From: Rhizobiales bacterium Ga0077525 | GTDB taxonomy: Bacteria > Pseudomonadota > Alphaproteobacteria > Rhizobiales > Xanthobacteraceae | NCBI GenBank assembly: GCA_001464835.1 | Contig: LNDS01000025.1 | Span: forward strand, 1 to 64,000 | DNA: 64,000 nt | Direction of reading: 5' to 3' | Part shown: one piece after another, positions 33,695 to 42,920 of the stretch | How the letters are laid out: each line of letters opens with the position of its first letter | How positions within the stretch are numbered: position 1 is the first letter of the stretch | Position numbers and translations under genes: made by a program | Notes under the pieces: generated by a model | What the model was told of the DNA's origin: nothing | What the model saw: only the letters and a program-made list of their open reading frames with translations | Database searches by the model: none

Positions 33695-34430
33695 CCCCAT
33701 GATCCCCGGCGAGATGTTCATCAAGGACGGCGACATCGAACTCAACGCCGGCCGCAAGACGGTGACCGTCAGCGTCGCCAATTCCGGCGACCGGCCGATC
33801 CAGGTCGGCTCGCATTACCACTTCTTCGAAACCAATCCGGCGTTGAAGTTCGACCGTAAAAAGACGCGCGGCATGCGGCTCGATATTGCCGCCGGCACCG
33901 CCGTGCGTTTTGAGCCGGGCCAGACGCGCGAGGTGACACTCGTCGCGCTCGCCGGCAAGAAGACGATCTATGGCTTCCGCGGCGACGTGATGGGGAAGTT
34001 GTAAGTGATTTTGTTTCCGACCGAACGGCAAACTCTGCGCGTTCCCTCCCCCCTTGTGGGGGAGGGACAGGGAGGGGGGTAAAGCCTCGGCGATAACCAT
34101 CATGACCCCTTCGAGATTCTTAAGAACGTCGTCGTTGGTAAAACGAAGTACGCGATAGCCTTGCCTCACAAACCAGTTATCGCGCTTCGCGTCGTGCAAC
34201 TGACGTTCAGCGAAATCGTGGCTCTCACCGTCCAGTTCAATAATCAGGCGAAACCGGTGGCTGCAAAAATCCGCAATGTAAGGCCCAATTGGAGTCTGCC
34301 GCCGAAACTGCACGCCATCCAGGTGATGGGCTTTGATGTAGCGCCAGAGCAAAACTTCAGCACGAGTCATTCCGCGGCGAAGGGCTTTCGCCTGATTCCG
34401 CTTCCGAAGACTGACGGCCGCATGTGCCAT
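33681..34430 (-). CDS. DUF559 (VSR-like) endonuclease-domain protein, read-through C-terminal tail
   Basis: 249 residues, antisense to the urease operon. Residues 5-115 are a complete DUF559 domain: [43 protein letters not shown] and [12 protein letters not shown]. This is the restriction-endonuclease-like D-...-E-x-D pattern related to VSR nucleases. The domain ends near MVIAEALP. The next residues ([12 protein letters not shown]) come from the repeat at the unit edge, and everything after about residue 131 is read from the opposite strand of ureB. So only about half the protein is a genuine domain. The gene lies inside an inverted-repeat-bounded unit. Confidence 0.75.
   Translation of the reverse strand: MAHAAVSLRKRNQAKALRRGMTRAEVLLWRYIKAHHLDGVQFRRQTPIGPYIADFCSHRFRLIIELDGESHDFAERQLHDAKRDNWFVRQGYRVLRFTNDDVLKNLEGVMMVIAEALPPSLSLPHKGGGNAQSLPFGRKQNHLQLPHHVAAEAIDRLLAGERDECHLARLARLKTHGGAGGNIEPHAARLFTVELQRRIGFEEVVMRADLDRPVAGIGDADGHRLAAGVEFDVAVLDEHLAGDHGANRA
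33699..34004 (+). CDS. ureB: Urease beta subunit
   Basis: 101 residues from [19 protein letters not shown], the standard start; the seven codons of upstream frame overlap the preceding gene. Family motifs [31 protein letters not shown] and a [10 protein letters not shown] end are present. It joins the gamma and alpha subunits in the urease trimer. The gene is separated from ureC by a 434-bp inserted unit carrying a DUF559 gene; most of ureB is antisense to the run-on tail of that gene. Confidence 0.93.
   Translation: MIPGEMFIKDGDIELNAGRKTVTVSVANSGDRPIQVGSHYHFFETNPALKFDRKKTRGMRLDIAAGTAVRFEPGQTREVTLVALAGKKTIYGFRGDVMGKL
34040..34080 (+). repeat. Left 41-bp inverted repeat of the DUF559 unit
   Basis: Begins CGTTCCCTCCCCCCTTGTGG. 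It contains its own dyad, CCCTCCCCC paired with GGGGGAGGG, so each end can also fold as a local hairpin. Differs from the right copy only at two adjacent bases (AC versus TT). Confidence 0.85.
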
Positions 34431-34432
34431 GC

Positions 34433-34473
34433 ACCCCCCTCCCTAACCCTCCCCCACAAGGGGGGAGGGAACG
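34433..34473 (-). repeat. Right 41-bp inverted repeat of the DUF559 unit
   Basis: Reverse complement of the left copy except for the AC/TT dinucleotide. It ends 24 bases before the ureC start, so the ureC ribosome-binding region lies just outside the unit. Confidence 0.85.
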
Positions 34474-34497
34474 ACTCTTCCTCCGCCGGAGACTGAT

Positions 34498-36207
34498 ATG
34501 TCCGTCAAAATGAAGCGCAGCGCCTATGCCGACATGTTCGGCCCGACCGTGGGCGACCGCGTGCGGCTGGCCGACACCGACCTCATCATCGAGGTTGAGA
34601 AGGATTTCACCGTCTATGGCGACGAGGTGAAGTTCGGCGGCGGCAAGGTCATCCGCGACGGCATGGGCCAGTCGCAGATCACCAACAAGCAGGGCGCCGC
34701 CGACACCGTCATCACCAATGCGCTGATCCTCGACCACTGGGGCATCGTCAAGGCCGACATTGGCATCAAGGACGGCCGCATCGCCGCCATCGGCAAGGCC
34801 GGTAATCCCGACATCCAGCCCGGCGTCACCATCATTATCGGTCCCGGCACTGACGTTATCGCCGGCGAGGGCAAGATCATCACCGCCGGCGGCTTCGACT
34901 CGCACATTCATTTCATCTGCCCGCAGCAGATCGACGACGCGCTCAATTCCGGCATCACCACTTTGCTCGGCGGCGGCACCGGGCCGTCGCACGGCACTTA
35001 TGCGACGACTTGCACGCCCGGGCCGTGGCACATTGGCCGCATGCTGCAATCCTTCGACTCGTTTCCGGTCAATCTCGGCATCGCCGCCAAGGGCAATGCC
35101 TCGCGTCCGGCGGCGCTCGAAGAGATGATCAAGGCCGGCGCCTGCGCCATGAAGCTGCATGAGGACTGGGGCACGACGCCGGCGGCGATCGACAATTGCC
35201 TCACCGTCGCCGAGAAATACGACGTGCAGGTGATGCTGCACTCCGACACTTTGAACGAGTCAGGTTTTGTCGAGGACACCATCAAGGCCTTCAAGGGCCG
35301 AACCATTCATGCGTTTCACACCGAAGGCGCCGGCGGCGGTCACGCGCCGGACATCATCAAGGTCGCCGGCCTGAAGAACGTGCTACCGTCCTCGACCAAT
35401 CCGACGCGGCCGTTCACGCGCAACACCATCGACGAGCATCTCGACATGTTGATGGTGTGCCACCATCTCGATCCGTCGATTGCCGAGGATCTCGCTTTCG
35501 CCGAGAGCCGCATCCGCAAGGAGACCATCGCGGCAGAGGACATCCTGCATGACCTCGGCGCGCTGTCGATGATGTCTTCCGACTCGCAAGCCATGGGCCG
35601 CATCGGCGAGGTCGTGATCCGCACCTGGCAGACGGCCGACAAGATGAAGAAACAGCGCGGATCGCTGCCCGGCGAAAAAGGCGACAACGACAATCTGCGG
35701 TGCAAGCGCTACATCGCCAAATACACCATCAACCCGGCCATCGCGCAGGGCATGTCGAAGCACATCGGCTCCGTCGAAAAAGGCAAGCTCGCCGATCTCG
35801 TGGTCTGGTCGCCGGCCTTCTTCGGCGTCAAGCCGGATCTCGTCATCAAGGGCGGCTCCATCGTCACCGCGCTGATGGGCGATCCGAATGCCTCGATCCC
35901 GACGCCGCAGCCGGTGCATTACCGTCCGATGTTCGCCGCCTTCGGCAAGTCGCTCACCGCGTCATCGGTCGTGTTCGTGTCGAAGGCCGCGGCGAAAAGT
36001 TCCTTGCGCAAACAGCTCGGCTGCGAGAAGCAGTTCATCGGCGTCGATAATACGCGCAAGATCAACAAGAAGAGCATGGTCTTGAACGATGCCACGCCGA
36101 ACATCGAGGTCGATCCGGAAACCTACGAGGTCCGCGCCGACGGCGAGTTGCTCACCTGCGCGCCGGCCGAGGTGCTGCCGATGGCGCAACGGTATTTCCT
36201 CTTCTAG
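34498..36207 (+). CDS. ureC: Urease alpha subunit
   Basis: 569 residues, the normal length. All active-site residues are present at the Klebsiella positions plus two: His136 and His138 (DSHIHF), carbamylated Lys219 ([10 protein letters not shown]), His221, His248, His274 (IHAFHTEG), the flap Cys321 and His322 (MVCHHLDPS) and Asp362. This is the di-nickel catalytic subunit, which hydrolyses urea to ammonia and carbamate. Its start follows the DUF559 unit closely; GGAG nine bases upstream serves as ribosome-binding site. ureE starts 9 bases after its stop. Confidence 0.97.
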   Translation: MSVKMKRSAYADMFGPTVGDRVRLADTDLIIEVEKDFTVYGDEVKFGGGKVIRDGMGQSQITNKQGAADTVITNALILDHWGIVKADIGIKDGRIAAIGKAGNPDIQPGVTIIIGPGTDVIAGEGKIITAGGFDSHIHFICPQQIDDALNSGITTLLGGGTGPSHGTYATTCTPGPWHIGRMLQSFDSFPVNLGIAAKGNASRPAALEEMIKAGACAMKLHEDWGTTPAAIDNCLTVAEKYDVQVMLHSDTLNESGFVEDTIKAFKGRTIHAFHTEGAGGGHAPDIIKVAGLKNVLPSSTNPTRPFTRNTIDEHLDMLMVCHHLDPSIAEDLAFAESRIRKETIAAEDILHDLGALSMMSSDSQAMGRIGEVVIRTWQTADKMKKQRGSLPGEKGDNDNLRCKRYIAKYTINPAIAQGMSKHIGSVEKGKLADLVVWSPAFFGVKPDLVIKGGSIVTALMGDPNASIPTPQPVHYRPMFAAFGKSLTASSVVFVSKAAAKSSLRKQLGCEKQFIGVDNTRKINKKSMVLNDATPNIEVDPETYEVRADGELLTCAPAEVLPMAQRYFLF

Positions 36208-36216
36208 TGTGAGCCT

Positions 36217-36669
36217 ATGAACAGGGTTGTGCACATCGTGCCCGCAGGCCAGTGGTCCGCGGCGGAGGCCATCGACCGCGTCGTGCTTGACGCTGGCGAC
36301 CGCAACCGCCGCCGCATCGTGCTGACCGGCGAGAGGGGCACGGCCTTCATGCTCGATTTCCCCAAGCCGGTGTCGTTGCGCGACGGCGACGGCCTGGCGC
36401 TGGACGACGGCGCGATCGTGCAGGTCGTCGGCGCGAACGAGCCGTTGCTCGAAATCGCCGGGCCCAATGCCTTCGAGACGGTGCGGCTGGCCTGGCATCT
36501 CGGCAATCGCCACACCGACGTGCAGATCGTCGGCGGCAATTTGCGCATTCGCTACGACCATGTGCTGGTGGATATGCTGCGCGGCCTCGGCGCGCGCGTC
36601 GAAGGTCTCGCCGCGCCGTTCGATCCCGAACCGGCTTCGCCGCATGGGCATGGCCACGATCATGGATGA
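36217..36669 (+). CDS. ureE: Urease accessory nickel chaperone UreE
   Basis: 150 residues. The N-terminal domain has [22 protein letters not shown], the C-terminal domain has the metal-binding [11 protein letters not shown] (conserved His near residue 99). A short His-rich tail, PHGHGHDHG, ends the protein. UreE dimers deliver Ni2+ to the UreG-UreF-UreD-urease complex. The tail is modest compared with enterobacterial UreE. The last codons overlap the ureF start. Confidence 0.92.
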   Translation: MNRVVHIVPAGQWSAAEAIDRVVLDAGDRNRRRIVLTGERGTAFMLDFPKPVSLRDGDGLALDDGAIVQVVGANEPLLEIAGPNAFETVRLAWHLGNRHTDVQIVGGNLRIRYDHVLVDMLRGLGARVEGLAAPFDPEPASPHGHGHDHG

Positions 36670-37342
36670 TAAGGCCCTCTACCGCCTGATGGCCTGGCTG
36701 TCGCCGGCGTTTCCGGTGGGCGCGTTCTCGTATTCCAGTGGCATCGAATGGGCGGTTGAAACCGGCGACATCGCCGACGAGGCCACGCTGCAAGACTGGC
36801 TTGGCATCATGCTGAGCGAAGGCGGCGGCTATTGCGACGCCGTGCTGTTCGCGCAGGCGCATCGTGCCGCGCTCGGCGACGATGACCAATCGCTGTACGA
36901 CATTGCCGAATTGGCCGCTGCCTTCGCGCCGTCGAAAGAGCGTCATCTGGAAACCACGGCGCAGGGCAACGCTTTCATCGAAGCCGCGCGCGCCGCCTGG
37001 AACTGCCTTGCGTTGGATCGGCTGAAATCGATATGGGACGGTCCGGTGGCCTATCCCGTCGCCGTGGCGGTTACCGCTGCCGGTCACGGCATCGCGGTCG
37101 AGCCGGCGCTCTCAGCCTACCTTCAAGCGCTCGCCGCCAACTGGGTGTCTGCCGGCGTGCGGCTTATTCCGCTCGGCCAGACGCAAGGCCTGCGCGTCGT
37201 CGCCGCGCTTGAGCCCACCGTCGCCTCGACCGCACAGCGTGCGCTCAATGCCACGCTGGACGATCTCGGCTCCGCGGCCTTTCGCGCCGACCTCGCCAGC
37301 GCGCGGCATGAAACGCAGTACACACGCCTGTTCAGGAGTTGA
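36662..37342 (+). CDS. ureF: Urease accessory protein UreF
   Basis: About 226 residues from the ATG at 36662, which overlaps ureE by 8 bases. ATGs at 36644 and 36650 are alternatives; the longer frame is antisense-free but without family character. UreF motifs: [28 protein letters not shown], a [10 protein letters not shown] segment and [17 protein letters not shown] near the C-terminus. It gates GTP hydrolysis by UreG during nickel insertion. The ureG start follows 2 bases after its stop. Confidence 0.93.
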   Translation: MDDKALYRLMAWLSPAFPVGAFSYSSGIEWAVETGDIADEATLQDWLGIMLSEGGGYCDAVLFAQAHRAALGDDDQSLYDIAELAAAFAPSKERHLETTAQGNAFIEAARAAWNCLALDRLKSIWDGPVAYPVAVAVTAAGHGIAVEPALSAYLQALAANWVSAGVRLIPLGQTQGLRVVAALEPTVASTAQRALNATLDDLGSAAFRADLASARHETQYTRLFRS

Positions 37343-37344
37343 GA

Positions 37345-37962
37345 ATGAAGAACCCCCACGGTCCTCTGCGCGTCGGTGTTGGCGGCCCGGTCGGCTCCGG
37401 CAAGACCGCGCTGATGGACGCCTTGTGCAAGATTTTGCGCGACCGCTACCAGATCGCCGCCATCACCAATGACATCTATACCAAATGGGACGCCGAATAT
37501 CTGGTGCGCTCTGGCGCACTGCCGGCCGACCGCATCGCCGGCGTCGAGACCGGCGGTTGCCCGCACACCGCGATCCGCGAGGATGCCTCGATCAATCTCG
37601 CCGCGGTCGCCGAGATGAACAAAAAGTTTCCCGACCTCGATCTGGTGCTGATCGAATCCGGCGGCGACAATCTCGCCGCGACCTTCTCGCCTGAGCTTGC
37701 CGACCTGACCATCTACGTCATCGACGTCGCCGCCGGCGACAAGATCCCGTCCAAAGGCGGCCCCGGCATTACGCGCTCGGATTTGTTGGTCATCAACAAG
37801 ATCGATCTGGCGCCCTATGTCGGCGCGTCGCTCGAAGTGATGGAGCGCGATTCGAAAAAAATGCGCGGCGCGCGCCCCTTCGTCATGACCAATCTGCGCG
37901 AAGGCAAGGACGTCGGCGCTATCGTCACATTCATCGAGGAGAAGGGTGGCCTGCGGACTTGA
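37345..37962 (+). CDS. ureG: Urease accessory GTPase UreG
   Basis: 205 residues from the ATG, with AGGAG six bases upstream. P-loop [15 protein letters not shown], the metal-binding [15 protein letters not shown] (Cys-Pro-His) and G4-type [12 protein letters not shown] are present. It is a SIMIBI-class GTPase that couples GTP hydrolysis to nickel delivery. It is the last gene of the urease operon and is followed by a hairpin. Confidence 0.96.
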   Translation: MKNPHGPLRVGVGGPVGSGKTALMDALCKILRDRYQIAAITNDIYTKWDAEYLVRSGALPADRIAGVETGGCPHTAIREDASINLAAVAEMNKKFPDLDLVLIESGGDNLAATFSPELADLTIYVIDVAAGDKIPSKGGPGITRSDLLVINKIDLAPYVGASLEVMERDSKKMRGARPFVMTNLREGKDVGAIVTFIEEKGGLRT

Positions 37963-37968
37963 ATAGAA

Positions 37969-37997
37969 AAGGGGCGCCCCTTTCGGAAGCGCCCCTT
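37969..37997. terminator. Hairpin between ureG and the convergent glycine-zipper gene
   Basis: AAGGGGCGC at 37969-37977 pairs with GCGCCCCTT at 37989-37997. Read on the minus strand the stem is followed by TTTTC, so it best terminates the minus gene; it may also end the urease transcript. Confidence 0.7.
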
Positions 37998-38032
37998 CGA
38001 CTCGTCGCCTGACAAGTCAGTACTTCTCGGTG

Positions 38033-38326
38033 TTAGCGGTAGCGGCAGTGACGCCGGCCCCAGTCGTCGCGCCAGCAGGTGCGGGTGCGATAGCGTTCGC
38101 GGTAGCGCGGCTCGGCATTGGCGCCGATGGCCGCACCGGTGGTGCCGCCGATCACGGCGCCGACCGCGGCGCCCTCGGCCCGGCCGGTCACAGCGCCGCC
38201 GATGACGGCGCCAGCGCCGGCGCCAACAATCGCGCCGCCAACGGCATTACCTTGAGCATTGGCGCTCATCGGCATCGTGGCCGCCAGCGCGGCCAAAGTC
38301 ACACCAGCAAGCAGGGTCTTGCGCAT
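38033..38326 (-). CDS. Secreted glycine-zipper protein
   Basis: 97 residues. The ATG at 38326 has GGAGACAG upstream and opens a signal peptide (cleavage near ANA-Q); the open frame to 39028 is antisense to the amidase and rejected. The mature part is a glycine zipper of the YMGG/Rcc01698 type: GGAIVGAGAGAVIGGAV and GAAVGAVIGGTTGAAIG. The C-terminus is Arg/Tyr-rich (YRERYRTRTCWRDDWGRRHCRYR has two Cys). Such proteins insert in or line the outer membrane; the exact role is not known. It converges on ureG. Confidence 0.8.
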   Translation of the reverse strand: MRKTLLAGVTLAALAATMPMSANAQGNAVGGAIVGAGAGAVIGGAVTGRAEGAAVGAVIGGTTGAAIGANAEPRYRERYRTRTCWRDDWGRRHCRYR

Positions 38327-38413
38327 GGTCTGTCTCCACTGTCGAATGAAGTGCCAAAATAGCGTATTGTCCGAATAACGCTGATCTTGGGTGTTGGTTC
38401 CGGGGAAGATCTC

Positions 38414-39709
38414 ATGGTGAAATTGTCGGCCCGCGAGCGTTTGGCGTCTGCCTTGCAGCGTATCGACGATGCGCAAGGCGAGGGCGCCCACACCTGCCTC
38501 TCGGTTTATCGCGAACAGGCGCTGGCTGCGGCGGAAGCCTCCGATGCCCGCGCCCGCGCCGGCGTCACCCTCGGTCCGCTCGACGGCGCTCTCGTCTCGA
38601 TCAAGGATCTGTTCGATGTCGCCGGCGAAGTCACACGCGCCGGTTCGAAAGTCCTGTTCGAGGAAGGCAAGGTAGCCGAGCGCGATGCGCCCATCGTGCA
38701 GCGCTTGCGCGCAGCAGGCGCCGTCATCGTTGGGAAAACCAACATGTCGGAATTCGCCTTCACTGGGCTTGGCATCAATCCGCATTACGGCACGCCGGCC
38801 AATCCGGCGGATCGTGCCCGCGTACCTGGCGGGTCGTCGTCCGGCGCCGCCGTGGCGGTTGCCGACGGCTTCTGCGAAATCGCCATCGGCAGCGACACCG
38901 GCGGCTCGGTGCGCATCCCGGCTTCTTTCTGCGGCGTCACCGGCTTCAAGCCGAGCCGCCAGCGCGTGCCGACCGAAGGCGCGTTTCCGTTGTCCTATAC
39001 GCTCGACTCGATCGGCCCGCTGGCCCACACCGTCGCGGAATGCGCGCAGGCCGATGCCGTGCTGGCCGGCGAAGCACCGTGGACGCTCGACGCCGCGCCC
39101 TTAAGCGGCCTTCGCCTCGGCGTGGCGCAGGGCCTGCCGTTGGAAAATCTAGACGACACGGTCGGCCGCCGTTTCCCGGAAGCGCTCGACCGGCTGGAGC
39201 GCGCCGGCGCGCGGCTGTCCTACGAGAAGCTGCCGCTGTTCGATGACATGATGCAGGTGCTGCGCGTCAGCATTCTGGTGGCCGAAGTCTATTCGATTCA
39301 CAAGGAGCGTCTGGCGCGGCGCGGCGACGACATCGACGAGATCGTGCGCGCGCGCGTCAGCAAGGGCGCCGACATTACCGCCGCCGATTACATCAATGCC
39401 GTGCGCGCCAGGGCCGCGTTGATCCGCGCCATGGATGCGCGGTTGGCCGATCTCGACGCGCTTGTCCTGCCCTCGACGCCGATCGTCGCGCCGCGCATCG
39501 ACGAGGTCGGCAATGCGAAGGACTTCATGGCGCGGAACGCCATGGCTTTGCGCAATACCACTATCGCCAATTTCTTCGACCTGACCGCGATCTCGCTGCC
39601 GCTGCCGCGCGAAGGCGGCCTGCCGACCGGCCTTATGCTGTTTGCCCGCAACGGCCACGACCGCCGCTTGCTCCGCATTGCCGCGGCGGTGGAAAAGTCC
39701 TTGACCTAG
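38414..39709 (+). CDS. Amidase (amidase-signature family)
   Basis: 431 residues from the ATG at 38414, with GGGGAAG upstream. The Ser-cisSer-Lys triad is visible: Lys64 (LVSIKDLFD), cis-Ser141/142 (VPGGSSSGAAVA) and the nucleophile Ser165 (GSDTGGSVRIPA). These enzymes hydrolyse carboxamides to acid and ammonia; substrates range from short amides to allophanate-like and indole-acetamide compounds. It sits between the urease operon and a HAAT transporter operon, 84 bases before the latter's binding-protein gene, so a small amide nitrogen source is a natural guess. Confidence 0.88.
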   Translation: MVKLSARERLASALQRIDDAQGEGAHTCLSVYREQALAAAEASDARARAGVTLGPLDGALVSIKDLFDVAGEVTRAGSKVLFEEGKVAERDAPIVQRLRAAGAVIVGKTNMSEFAFTGLGINPHYGTPANPADRARVPGGSSSGAAVAVADGFCEIAIGSDTGGSVRIPASFCGVTGFKPSRQRVPTEGAFPLSYTLDSIGPLAHTVAECAQADAVLAGEAPWTLDAAPLSGLRLGVAQGLPLENLDDTVGRRFPEALDRLERAGARLSYEKLPLFDDMMQVLRVSILVAEVYSIHKERLARRGDDIDEIVRARVSKGADITAADYINAVRARAALIRAMDARLADLDALVLPSTPIVAPRIDEVGNAKDFMARNAMALRNTTIANFFDLTAISLPLPREGGLPTGLMLFARNGHDRRLLRIAAAVEKSLT

Positions 39710-39793
39710 CCGCGCGGGCCGCCGCCGGTCTATAGTCCCGCTTGTTCGAACGGCAGCACGTCCGGCAATAACTTTCCGAGGGGAGGCTCCACC

Positions 39794-41038
39794 ATGAATC
39801 GCAAATCGCAGAACCGATTCCGGCCCAGCCGCCGCACTTTTACCGCCGGTCTTGGTGCTGCAGGCCTTACCGCCGGTATCGCCCCCTTCAATATCGTCCG
39901 CGCGCAAGGCGCGGCGTTGAAAGTCGGCGTGTTGCTGCCTCGCTCCGGTTACCAGGCTGGCATCGGCCAGGACTGCCAGCGCGGTGTCGATATCGCCGCC
40001 GGCATCTTCAAGGATTTGGGGCTGCCGAGCCTCCAGATCATGAACGCCGATACCGAAACCAATGTCGATGTCGCGCGCTCGCGCGCCGAAAAACTGATCG
40101 GCGAGGGCGCCCAGGTGCTGGTCGGCGCTTTCGACAGCGGCCAGAGTTCGGCGATCGCCCAGGTCGCCGAGCAGAAGGGCATTCCCTTCATCATCAACAT
40201 CGCCGCCGCGCCGCCGATCACCGAGCAGGGTTACAAGTTCGTGTTCCGCAATTTCCCGACCGCGGCCATGATTCTGGGCGGCGCCTTCGCCGGCCAGAAG
40301 GAAATTTTCGCCGCCGTGGGCGCCGCGCCGAAGACGGCGGTGTTCCTGCACGTCAACGATACGTTCGGCACGTCGATGGCCGGCGGTATCGGCGCGGTGA
40401 TGCCGAAGTTCGACATGCCGTACAAAATCGTCGAGACCATCGCCTACGATCCGGCGGCGCGCGATCTGTCGGTCGAAATCTCCAAGGCCAAGGCGACCGG
40501 CGCGGAAGTGGTGCTGCTGGTCAGCCGCCTCAACGACGCCATCCTGCTGACCCGCGAAATGGTCAAGCAGCGTTGGTCGCCGACGGCGATCATGAGCATG
40601 GGGCCCGGCTGGTACGAGGACCAGTATCTCAAGACACTCGGCAAACTCTCCGATGGGCCGCTGAGCTTTGCGCCGTGGTACGATCCCAACAAGCCGCTCA
40701 GCAAGACGCTCGAGCAGGCGCTGGCCAAGGTCAATGCCGGCGTCAATCTCAACACCAATCACGTCTACACCTTCGAGGCGTTGCTGGTTGCCGCCGACGC
40801 CTACAAGCGCGCCGGCTCCGCCGATCCGAAGGCATTGGCCGACGCCATCCGCGCCACCAACATCGCCAACAATGCCAGCCCCGGTCCCGGCATCCAGTTC
40901 GACGCCAAGGGCCAGAACGACAAACTGAAAATCTCGGCCATCCAGAACCGCGGCGGCAAACTGGTAACGGTGGCGCCGAAGGAAGCGGCCAACGCCAAGC
41001 CGGAATGGCCGCTGACGCCTTACGACAAGCGCGCGTAA
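39794..41038 (+). CDS. HAAT-type ABC substrate-binding protein (LivK/amide-binding type)
   Basis: 414 residues with a twin-arginine-like signal (SRRTFTAGLGAAGLTAG). Periplasmic-binding type I fold: LKVGVLLPRSGYQAGIGQDCQRG, ARSRAEKLIGEGAQVLVGAFDSG, HVNDTFGTSMAGG, VLLVSRLNDA. The ribosome-binding site GAGGGGAGG is strong. It heads an operon with two permeases and two ATPases. Family members bind branched-chain amino acids, amides, urea or aromatic acids. With the amidase next door a small amide is plausible. Confidence 0.88.
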   Translation: MNRKSQNRFRPSRRTFTAGLGAAGLTAGIAPFNIVRAQGAALKVGVLLPRSGYQAGIGQDCQRGVDIAAGIFKDLGLPSLQIMNADTETNVDVARSRAEKLIGEGAQVLVGAFDSGQSSAIAQVAEQKGIPFIINIAAAPPITEQGYKFVFRNFPTAAMILGGAFAGQKEIFAAVGAAPKTAVFLHVNDTFGTSMAGGIGAVMPKFDMPYKIVETIAYDPAARDLSVEISKAKATGAEVVLLVSRLNDAILLTREMVKQRWSPTAIMSMGPGWYEDQYLKTLGKLSDGPLSFAPWYDPNKPLSKTLEQALAKVNAGVNLNTNHVYTFEALLVAADAYKRAGSADPKALADAIRATNIANNASPGPGIQFDAKGQNDKLKISAIQNRGGKLVTVAPKEAANAKPEWPLTPYDKRA

Positions 41039-41043
41039 GGCCA

Positions 41044-41916
41044 GTGCCCTTCGACGTCTATCTCAATGTCGCCGTCGGCGGATTGCTGACCGGCCTGGTC
41101 TACGGCCTGATGGCTCTCGGCCTATCGGTCATCTTCGGCGTCGTGCGCGTGGTCAATTTTGCCCATGGCGAGATGATGACCATCGCCATGTATATTGCCA
41201 TCGTGCTGTTTTCCGCGCTGCATCTCGACCCGTTGCTGATGCTGGTGCCGATCGCCGCCGTGCTGTTCTGCTTCGGCTATGCCTTGCAGGCCGGCATCAT
41301 CAATCCCTTCATCACGCGGCCGGAGCACAGCCAGTTCCTGCTGCTGGTGGCGGTCGCCATCATCATCATCAATGTATTGCTGATCCTGTTCGGCCCCGAC
41401 GCGCAGAGCGTGCAGACCGCGTATTCCTATGACAGCTTCCAGATCGGCAGACTGATCGTCGATGCCACCAAGCTCTACGCCGCTGCCACGGCGCTGGCGG
41501 TGGCGGCTGCGCTCTATGGCTTCTTCCGCTTTACCGCTATCGGCACAGCGATCCGCGCCTGCGCCGATAATTACACCGGCGCTTTGGTGGTCGGCCTCGA
41601 TGTCAAGCATCTTTACGCGCTGACCTTTGGTCTTGGCGCAGCCTGCGTTGGCGCCGCAGGCGTCATGCTGGTGCTGATCGTCGATGTCACGCCGTCGCTC
41701 GGGCCTGCCTATACATTGCTCGCTTTCGTCATCGTCATCACTGGCGGCCTTGGCTCGATGCCCGGCGCGCTTCTCGGCGGCGTGCTGATCGGCATGACCG
41801 AGGCGATGGCCGGCTTGATCTTCACGCCGTCGGCGAAAAGCATGTTCGCTTTCGCCATCCTGGCTTTGGTGCTGTTGTTCCGCCCGCAAGGCATCATGGG
41901 CAAGAAGGCCGCATGA
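41044..41916 (+). CDS. HAAT ABC transporter permease, LivH type
   Basis: 290 residues from the GTG at 41044, five bases after the SBP stop; the longer frame to 40573 lies inside the SBP gene. Motifs: ALGLSVIFGVVRVVNFAHGEM, TAIGTAIRACADNYTGALVVGLD and VITGGLGSMPGALLGGVLIG. Eight or so transmembrane helices. It forms the membrane channel with the LivM-type partner, whose start overlaps its stop by ATGA. Confidence 0.9.
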   Translation: MPFDVYLNVAVGGLLTGLVYGLMALGLSVIFGVVRVVNFAHGEMMTIAMYIAIVLFSALHLDPLLMLVPIAAVLFCFGYALQAGIINPFITRPEHSQFLLLVAVAIIIINVLLILFGPDAQSVQTAYSYDSFQIGRLIVDATKLYAAATALAVAAALYGFFRFTAIGTAIRACADNYTGALVVGLDVKHLYALTFGLGAACVGAAGVMLVLIVDVTPSLGPAYTLLAFVIVITGGLGSMPGALLGGVLIGMTEAMAGLIFTPSAKSMFAFAILALVLLFRPQGIMGKKAA

Positions 41917-42920
41917 TGTTTTCCCGCCTTTTCGAGAACGTCTCGCGTCGCACCTTGCTGGCTCTCGCCGCGCTGCTGATCGTTTTGTTCGGCGCGCCGT
42001 TTGTCGCCAGCGACTATCTGCTCACCGTGCTCATTCTGATTTTGTATTTCGCCTATATCGGGCAGGCCTGGAACATCATGATGGGCTTTGCCGGACAATT
42101 GTCCCTCGGTCATGCCCTCTATGTCGGCCTCGGCGCCTATACGGCGGCGGCCTTGTACGTTCATTTCGGCATCGGGCCGTGGCTCGGCCTTCTTGTCGCC
42201 GTGCCGATCGCGGCGCTCGCCGGCGCCTTCATCGGGTTTCTGGCGTTTCGGTTCAAAGTCGGCGGCGTCTACTTCGCCATTCTCACCATTGCGGTCGCCG
42301 AGTTCGCCCGCGTCGGCTTCGATCATCTCGCCTGGACCAAGGGTTCGTCCGGCCTGTTCCTGCCGGTGGCGCAGTTCACCCGCAACGATCTGTGGCTGCT
42401 GCGCGGCCAGCCGGCGATGTTCTATTATGTCCTGCTGGTGGCGACGGTGCTGGCCTTCGTGTTTTGCCGCGCGCTCCTGCAAAGTCGCATCGGCTATTTC
42501 TGGCGGGCGATCCGCGAGGACGAGGAAGCGGCGCGCGCAACCGGCATCGATACGTTCCGCTACAAGATGATCGCGGTGACGATCTCGTCGGCCATGACGT
42601 CGTTCGCCGGTGTCATCTATGCCTTCTACTACAACAATCTATTTCCAGAGCAGGTGTTTCACATCTCGCGCTCGATCGAGATCATTCTCGGGCCCATCGT
42701 CGGCGGCGTCGGTACTCTGTTCGGCCCGATTATCGGGGCTTTCCTGTTGACCGGTCTGTCGGAAGTGCTCATCGCCGCGCTGCATGCTATCGGCCTCGAC
42801 GTGCCCGGCGCCAAGCAGGTGTTCTACGGCTTCTGCCTGCTGCTGGTCATCATGGCGCTGCCGGACGGGGTGTGGCCGTGGCTGTCGCGCAAGCTTGGAC
42901 TTTCGGAGCGCGAGCCATGA
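41913..42920 (+). CDS. HAAT ABC transporter permease, LivM type
   Basis: 335 residues. Motifs: NIMMGFAGQLSLGHALYVGLGAY, RFKVGGVYFAILTIAVAEFARV, RAIREDEEAARATGIDTFRYK and GPIVGGVGTLFGPIIGAF. It overlaps the preceding permease and the following ATPase by 4 bases each, a fully coupled operon. Specificity is set by the binding protein. Confidence 0.9.
   Translation: MMFSRLFENVSRRTLLALAALLIVLFGAPFVASDYLLTVLILILYFAYIGQAWNIMMGFAGQLSLGHALYVGLGAYTAAALYVHFGIGPWLGLLVAVPIAALAGAFIGFLAFRFKVGGVYFAILTIAVAEFARVGFDHLAWTKGSSGLFLPVAQFTRNDLWLLRGQPAMFYYVLLVATVLAFVFCRALLQSRIGYFWRAIREDEEAARATGIDTFRYKMIAVTISSAMTSFAGVIYAFYYNNLFPEQVFHISRSIEIILGPIVGGVGTLFGPIIGAFLLTGLSEVLIAALHAIGLDVPGAKQVFYGFCLLLVIMALPDGVWPWLSRKLGLSEREP

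Larger units (their letters stand above)
34040..34473. mobile_element. Inverted-repeat-bounded DUF559 insertion between ureB and ureC
   Basis: A 434-bp unit bounded by 41-bp inverted repeats that match at 39 of 41 positions by eye. It carries the DUF559 domain gene reading against the host operon. It breaks the usual ureB-ureC spacing; without it the gap would be about 60 bp. ACTCT occurs at 34032-34036 and at 34474-34478, a possible but imperfect target duplication (three extra bases on the left). No transposase is encoded, so movement would need help or a role for the nuclease domain itself. Similar palindromes near DUF559 genes are familiar in Hyphomicrobiales. Confidence 0.65.

Noticed and set aside
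38033..39028. A 331-aa reading of the glycine-zipper gene
   Set aside because: The extra 5' part is antisense to the amidase; the signal peptide and ribosome-binding site fix the start at 38326.
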